Assembly: GCA_030549775.1 (NCBI GenBank)
Contig: CM060171.1
Coordinates: 63,460,360 to 63,524,359, forward strand
Length of the DNA stretch: 64,000 nt
Direction of reading: 5' to 3'
Source: Tamarix chinensis
Lineage: Eukaryota; Streptophyta; Magnoliopsida; Caryophyllales; Tamaricaceae
A model generated the notes under the pieces. That model made no database searches, was not told the DNA's origin, and saw only the letters and a list, made by a program, of their open reading frames with translations. Positions 61,172 through 64,000 of the stretch are shown piece by piece; positions within the stretch are counted from its first letter, which is position 1, and the number at the start of each line of letters is the position of its first letter. The position numbers and the translations under genes were made by a program.

Positions 61172-64000
61172 ATGGGTGAGACGAGGGACAACGATGCCTA
61201 CGAAGAGGAGCTTCTCGACTACGAGGAAGAAGAGGATAAAGCTCCAGATTCTGTTACCGCAAAAGCTAACGGCGAGGCTGGTAAAAAGTAAGTAGTTTTT
61301 TCAGTGACCCAGGTCCATTTTTGTGATTTGTAGCTGTTTGAAGTACTACTGAGTTAGTCTGAATCTGGTATTACTGTGTAAGCTTACAGTGAGTTGGTAA
61401 ATCTGCTGTTGTGGATATATTTGTGGATAGTATTGAATCATGAAATTTTAAGGAGTCTTTATTGCGATTTTATATTACGCTGACATTGTTTTTGGCTTAG
61501 GTTAGTGATTATCTATCGAGAACAAATACAGCGTGGATTCAGACCTTCTTTGTTGAATGAACTTAGTTTCTTACAGCTGTAGCGTTTTAAAAGTTAGTAT
61601 TTGTTTGGGTAAGTGAACTTTCATTACTTGGCGAAACGAGGAGTTCATCCAAAGCTCTGTTAAACTTATAGTCATTTTTGAGGGAGAACTATGAGAAGAT
61701 AGAAGGACAAAATAACTCAATCCATCCACCAACGAACATAACATGCTAAAAGAAGTGCTAAATGTACGTTATACTAGGGTGTGGGCTACTGTGTTGCACA
61801 GGGACGGGGATATGGAAGCATAGAGAATCGCAAAAATGTTACTTCTTGAAAAATTAGGAATGAGACAATATATATATATTCAATACATTTAGATGTATAT
61901 TCCAGTTATTTATTTTATTTTAATACATGCATATATTCTTTTTTAGTTAATAATAAATATATATATTTTGTCTAACTTTATTATATGCAGTCCAAAAAAA
62001 TAGATTCAATCCAATAAAATTAAGATAGAAAAAACCCTTCTAAAGCCACTACCTAAAGCATACTAGATTTGAAATGCTAATTAATTAAACACCCTACAGA
62101 GAAAGAAGGATTGGACTTTATTTTTTAGCCAAGGTTTTCTTAGCTATGGATTACATAATCAATGATATAAATTATTATTTTTCTTAAAATTTATTCAGAA
62201 AAAAATAACAAATTAATCATACAATTTTATAATTTATTCTTCACAAAATTATAATTAGAAAAGATTAGCGAGTTGGATCTTTGTGGTTGCAACTGGCATA
62301 ATCAAAGACAAATAAATGAGTAACATAGGTATTCATAAACTTAAAACTTAAGCAACATAAAATTAATTAATTAATTGTTTAATAAAGTAAGGTATATTAA
62401 ATAAATGTAACCAATTTTTTTGAAAACAAAGTCTACATAATAATAGAAAGTGTAAAAAAACAACTAAATTGGATGCAGTAAAAGTAAAAGTAAGTATATT
62501 GAATAGGACAAAAATAGAAAGGTTACAATCTATTTGAAGGGAATTGAACCTAATGAGGAACAGGCCAACCACAAAAAATTAAAGTATATTATATGTATGT
62601 GCAAAATAATATGTAAATCTATTTTTGGTGGGCTGGTTGATACATGTAGATTTACAACATTGGTTGCATTTTCGAATCCCCACATTGTCATTGGGTACTT
62701 TTACTTTTCAGTCAGTGTATGATAAAAATGATGGAAAATGGGAGGAGTGGGACTTGATCCCCCCACCTTTGACCTCAAATGATGCCTGATGCATGGCGAC
62801 CTCCGCTACACTATGCATGGTGCTATCAAATTGTATGTATGCTATGAATCTCATGGAGTCCTATGACACCATGGCGCAGCCCTAGCTCTGCCACCGACTA
62901 TACTGTATTGTTCATTTCCATAGCAAACTATGTGCCTCCCTGTCATTAAAAAAAGGTTGAAGTGAAGGCCTGAGATCACAGTTTTCCTGAGAATCCAGGA
63001 TGCATTTGCTATAGGTATATCCTTTTAATTTATATATATATATATATATATCTGAGTGTACCTACTGAGATCACGAGATATCATCCTTCACTTCTATTGC
63101 CCACAAAAAAAGACCAATAGCATCTATATTCCACCAGTATTTTAGTTTCCTAGTCAAATTCTGTGGTGGTTTCTTTTAGTATTGAAACATGTAATATTTT
63201 TTTGCATTTGACATTTCTATCGAGTTCACTGTCAGTTTGATATGCCTTCTTTCACTGTTTTGTATTGCATTCTAGTTTCCAATAAAATAAATGTTTACAT
63301 CCTTGCTAAGGTTTGTTGTTCCTAGTGAAAAATTTGATATCTGTGGATTAACAGAGCCTCGTACTATCTAGTGTGCATTTCGATCCTTCTAGAAACTTGG
63401 ATTGCAGGTCTATGTTTCTAACTGGGGTGTTGTTTTGTTTGACAGGGGATATGTGGGGATTCATAGTTCAGGTTTCAGGGACTTCCTCTTAAAGCCGGAG
63501 CTTCTTCGTGCAATAGTTGACTCTGGTTTTGAGCATCCATCAGAAGGCAAGTTCCATCGGTTTCCTAGAGTGTTCTTTCTGTTGATTTGTCCTTGCTGTA
63601 ATCTGTTATGTAGATTGCATAGGGAGAGGTAGCATTGCAGCTCTTATGCTTTGGGACATCAGTTGGGCCTGTTACTCTCCAATGAATCAACGTATTCCCT
63701 ATGATGATCTGTTGTGGCACCTGTTTCTAGAGTCTAACTACTTCGCACTCCTTTTGTTCCCCTCCCATTTTATTGTTGGATATTCTCAGCATCTGTACTG
63801 AATTACAATATTATTTTTTCAGGTAATTTATTTTTCCCTATTCATTTTGGAGAAGTAAAACGGTAAAGAAATCAATTAAGAGAGGATCAGGCGATCATAT
63901 ATTACTTACTGAAGGTTGCTTCGCCACGATTTTTCTTTCGTATTTCCCCAGTGCAACATGAATGTATTCCACAAGCTATATTGGGAATGGATGTCATATG
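61172..64000 (+). CDS. DEAD-box RNA helicase of the UAP56 / RH15-RH56 family (5' part)
   Basis: UAP56 loads the TREX export complex on mRNA and acts in splicing in the nucleus (family knowledge). Exon 1 61172-61287 encodes [20 protein letters not shown] and a short acidic stretch. Exon 2 63446-63546 gives [20 protein letters not shown] and [12 protein letters not shown], the Q-motif region. Exon 3 from 63952 gives [15 protein letters not shown], which runs off the window before motif I. Intron 1 is 2,158 bp with GT-AG ends, phase 2. Intron 2 has a GC donor (GAAG|GCAAGT) and AG acceptor: using the next GT would give an early stop. No frame damage is seen, so the gene is probably active. The ATG is chosen because it starts the conserved N-terminus. 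Confidence 0.93.
61288..63445 (+). other. Intron 1 of the UAP56-type gene
   Basis: 2,158 bases from GTAAGT to GACAG. It holds AT-rich sequence, a possible tRNA-derived SINE (62715-62870) and a (TA)n run at 63030-63051. Frames 62363-62572 and 62534-62722 are not genes. Confidence 0.85.
62715..62870 (-). mobile_element. Possible tRNA-derived SINE in the helicase intron
   Basis: On the minus strand TAGTGTAGCGGAGGTCGCC could be a polymerase III A box region, and GGGGGATCAAGTCCCACTCC, about 35 bases later, a B box (GGTTCGANTCC-like). A T-rich end follows. This order suits a tRNA-derived SINE. Target duplications were not found. Confidence 0.3.

Noticed and set aside
63402..63632. Open frame 63402-63632 as a separate small gene
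   Set aside because: Its middle is exon 2 of the helicase; both ends are read-through into introns.

Overview
The window is nuclear DNA of a flowering plant, most likely a eudicot. It carries spliced plant genes (an SPX-domain protein, a plant carboxylesterase, a UAP56-type RNA helicase) in AT-rich sequence packed with plant retrotransposons and a hAT DNA transposon. No bacterial gene, rRNA, clear tRNA gene or CRISPR array was seen. Nothing in the sequence fixes the species.

Genes sit only at the two ends. At the left are the last exon(s) of an SPX-domain gene (1377-1858, +) and a complete intronless carboxylesterase (2494-3456, +). At the right are the first three coding exons of a DEAD-box helicase of the UAP56 family (61172 to the window end, +), including a GC-AG intron. 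Everything from about 3.9 to 60.8 kb is transposon-derived or AT-rich spacer.

The centre is a three-layer nest whose borders can be read. The outer layer is an old Ty3/Gypsy element of Tat type (11963-41413) with two 826-bp LTRs, a broken gag-protease-RT-RNase H, a second RNase H domain, no integrase, an antisense plant-mobile-domain pseudogene, an 82-bp tandem array and a piece of a host thioredoxin reductase gene. A hAT transposon (18414-36447) with an exact 8-bp target duplication interrupts the second RNase H. The hAT transposase gene is in turn split by a young non-autonomous element (20856-33165) with two giant 5.3-kb LTRs around a 1.67-kb interior that has no gag or pol.

The flanks hold a series of large solo LTRs, many bounded by TGTAAY...TTACA ends and 5-bp target duplications: LTR A (6132-9425, minus), LTR B (44607-51448, plus) and LTR C (47807-51142, plus, inside B), plus fragments D, E and F. 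There is also a decayed Copia element (4305-9723) and a nearly full-length LINE (53286-58168, minus, 14-bp target duplication).

The most unusual signals are inside the LTRs. The giant LTR and the diverged LTR C share a 3+3 array of short CCACCGG...AATAGTGG modules starting the same distance (about 1,034 bp) from the LTR 3' end. They also share a hairpin near that end, which is kept in LTR C by G-U pairs. These look like conserved working parts of a plant LTR family rather than host genes.
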